Below, piece by piece: positions 6,936 to 7,649 of a DNA stretch of 7,649 nt. Made by a program: the position numbers and the translations under genes. Position 1 is the stretch's first letter. Every line of letters begins with the position of its first letter. Under the pieces are notes generated by a model, which did not search any database, was not told the DNA's origin, and worked only from the letters and a program-made list of their open reading frames with translations. Source of the stretch: Limnochordia bacterium (GTDB lineage: Bacteria; Bacillota; Limnochordia; Darwinibacteriales; B1SED10-159); contig SLOZ01000496.1 of the NCBI GenBank assembly GCA_007132255.1, forward strand, positions 1-7,649. The letters are read 5' to 3'.

Positions 6936-7241
6936 TCTGCGCAGGGGTGTGTTCCCAATCTACCAAATGATCGCTAACAGCCTCTGCCGAATTTGGTGGA
7001 GGTTGTGGCGCGCGGTCAGATTCTAGAAGGAACGATGGTTCTGAGCATGGAATAGATACACGGAAACCGATTGCGTTGGGTCATGAGCGAGCCGGGCTTT
7101 GTCGCCAATGACGTTCAAGCTGGTATGGGGCAGCTGACGACCCGTCGCAGCAGCGGCGTGGAGCCCAGAAATTCAGCCAGGTCTCCATGGAGGCCTGCTG
7201 CATCGAGGTGCTTCAACGCCCAAGATGGATGGTTCCATTCG
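6936..7241 (+). other. Gap after the M81 gene, possibly a decayed reading frame
   Basis: No intact gene is evident. One + frame reads protein-like just before position 7040 (NLVEVVARGQILEGTMVLSME), meets TAG at about 7052-7054, and goes on from 7055 as IHGNRLRWVMSEPGFVAND before turning into low-quality sequence that runs to a stop near 7334. I see no ribosome binding site for the TTG at 7071. This could be the remnant of a gene or mere untranslated trailer of the M81 transcript. I do not recognise a family. Confidence 0.25.
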
Positions 7242-7269
7242 AAGAAGCGCCTCTTAAACGGCGTTTCTT
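7242..7269 (+). terminator. Intrinsic terminator, possibly bidirectional
   Basis: AAGAAGCGCC (7242-7251) pairs with GGCGTTTCTT (7260-7269), ten pairs with one G-U, around an 8-nt loop. The 3' arm runs into a T-rich tract (TTTCTTATT, 7264-7272), and the A-rich 5' arm gives the mirror pattern for the other strand. It is the first good terminator after the M81 stop, about 300 nt downstream, and it insulates the gene starting at 7359. Confidence 0.65.
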
Positions 7270-7358
7270 ATTCGATCGTAAACCACGCATTGTTCTCTAA
7301 AAAGCAGGACTGCATGATATGCCGAACAGAATAACACTGAAGAAAGAGGGCGAACAGC

Positions 7359-7649
7359 ATGCTTGCCATACAATCGACCCCGAACCATTTGGGAGCCAAG
7401 GTTAGTGGAACTGATCAGGACTTCGCCATGCTCTACGATGCGCTGCATATTATGGCGGGATCTATGGCTGGCGATGTGCAGGAACCGGTGGATCTGCGTA
7501 TTCTGGGACTGGCCTATGATGTGCGCCATGCCCGGATGGGGCACCGAGATGCAGAGTGGGAAGACAATGGTTGGGAAGCCATGCTGGCCCAGTCCGATGA
7601 ACGCGTGGCAGCTCGAGATACGCATTCGCGCAAGAATATGCGGTGGTCA
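7359..7649 (+). CDS. Partial small-protein gene resembling DUF6904, cut by the window end
   Basis: An open frame starts at ATG 7359 and runs off the right edge; 97 codons are visible. The start is supported by AAAGAGGG (7343-7350) 8 nt upstream, a moderate ribosome binding site, and by the terminator just before it. The visible part has no signal peptide or membrane segment, so the product is probably cytosolic. The stretches MLAIQSTPNHLGAKVSG (1-17), FAMLYDALHIMAG (22-34), LRILGLAYDVRHARMGHRD (46-64) and the acidic ENG-like DNGW region (69-72) resemble what I remember of the DUF6904 family of Bacillota, whose members share a YDALH-like and a GxxYDxRHAxMG-like block. That match is from memory only. 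No function is known to me, and the C-terminal part is unseen. Confidence 0.7.
   Translation, partial: MLAIQSTPNHLGAKVSGTDQDFAMLYDALHIMAGSMAGDVQEPVDLRILGLAYDVRHARMGHRDAEWEDNGWEAMLAQSDERVAARDTHSRKNMRWS

Noticed and set aside
7071..7334. An 87-codon + frame before the last gene
   Set aside because: No ribosome binding site, low-quality composition, and it crosses the terminator at 7242-7269; kept only as a possible decayed region.
7254..7625. A 123-codon - strand frame over the right end
   Set aside because: It is antisense to the partial gene starting at 7359, which has a better start and conserved-looking blocks.

Overview
The window (7,649 bp, moderately GC-rich) looks like chromosome from a member of the Bacillota. 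The reasons are strong Shine-Dalgarno sites close to AAGGAGG, at least one TTG start backed by such a site, intrinsic terminators, and protein families common in that phylum. The phylum is an inference; there is no rRNA or tRNA to settle it. I find no tRNA, rRNA, CRISPR array, transposase or phage gene.

Layout, left to right. (1) Positions 1-372: the end of an unrecognised reading frame, possibly a broken gene, then a short non-coding stretch. (2) Positions 373-1863, + strand: a DNA adenine-N6 methyltransferase with an NPPY motif and a C-terminal target-recognition region, with no endonuclease partner in view. (3) Positions 1914-3032, + strand: D-galactonate dehydratase (DgoD, enolase superfamily) with every catalytic residue in place; it starts 50 nt after the methyltransferase and may share its transcript. 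(4) A strong hairpin at 3150-3181 between converging genes. (5) Positions 3204-4130, - strand: an exported LamG/concanavalin-A-like protein starting at TTG. (6) Positions 4301-5143, + strand: a membrane-anchored DUF6544-type protein, divergent from the LamG gene. (7) A good promoter at 5218-5246 and a leader of about 220 nt with a hairpin. (8) Positions 5472-6935, + strand: an M81 (MlrC/microcystinase C-like) metallopeptidase. (9) A 423-nt gap that may hold a decayed reading frame and contains an intrinsic terminator at 7242-7269. (10) Positions 7359 to the end, + strand: a small-protein gene cut by the window edge, resembling the DUF6904 family.

The genes do not form one obvious pathway. DgoD points to growth on galactonate or galactose-derived sugar acids, and the exported LamG protein would suit carbohydrate binding, but no kinase, aldolase, transporter or regulator of that pathway is here. 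The region reads as a patchwork of separate transcription units. I did not find a convincing new multi-gene system. The points most worth checking are the altered SAM-binding motif of the methyltransferase, the altered C-terminal-domain motif and long leader of the M81 gene, and the possibly decayed sequence at the left end and in the right-hand gap.
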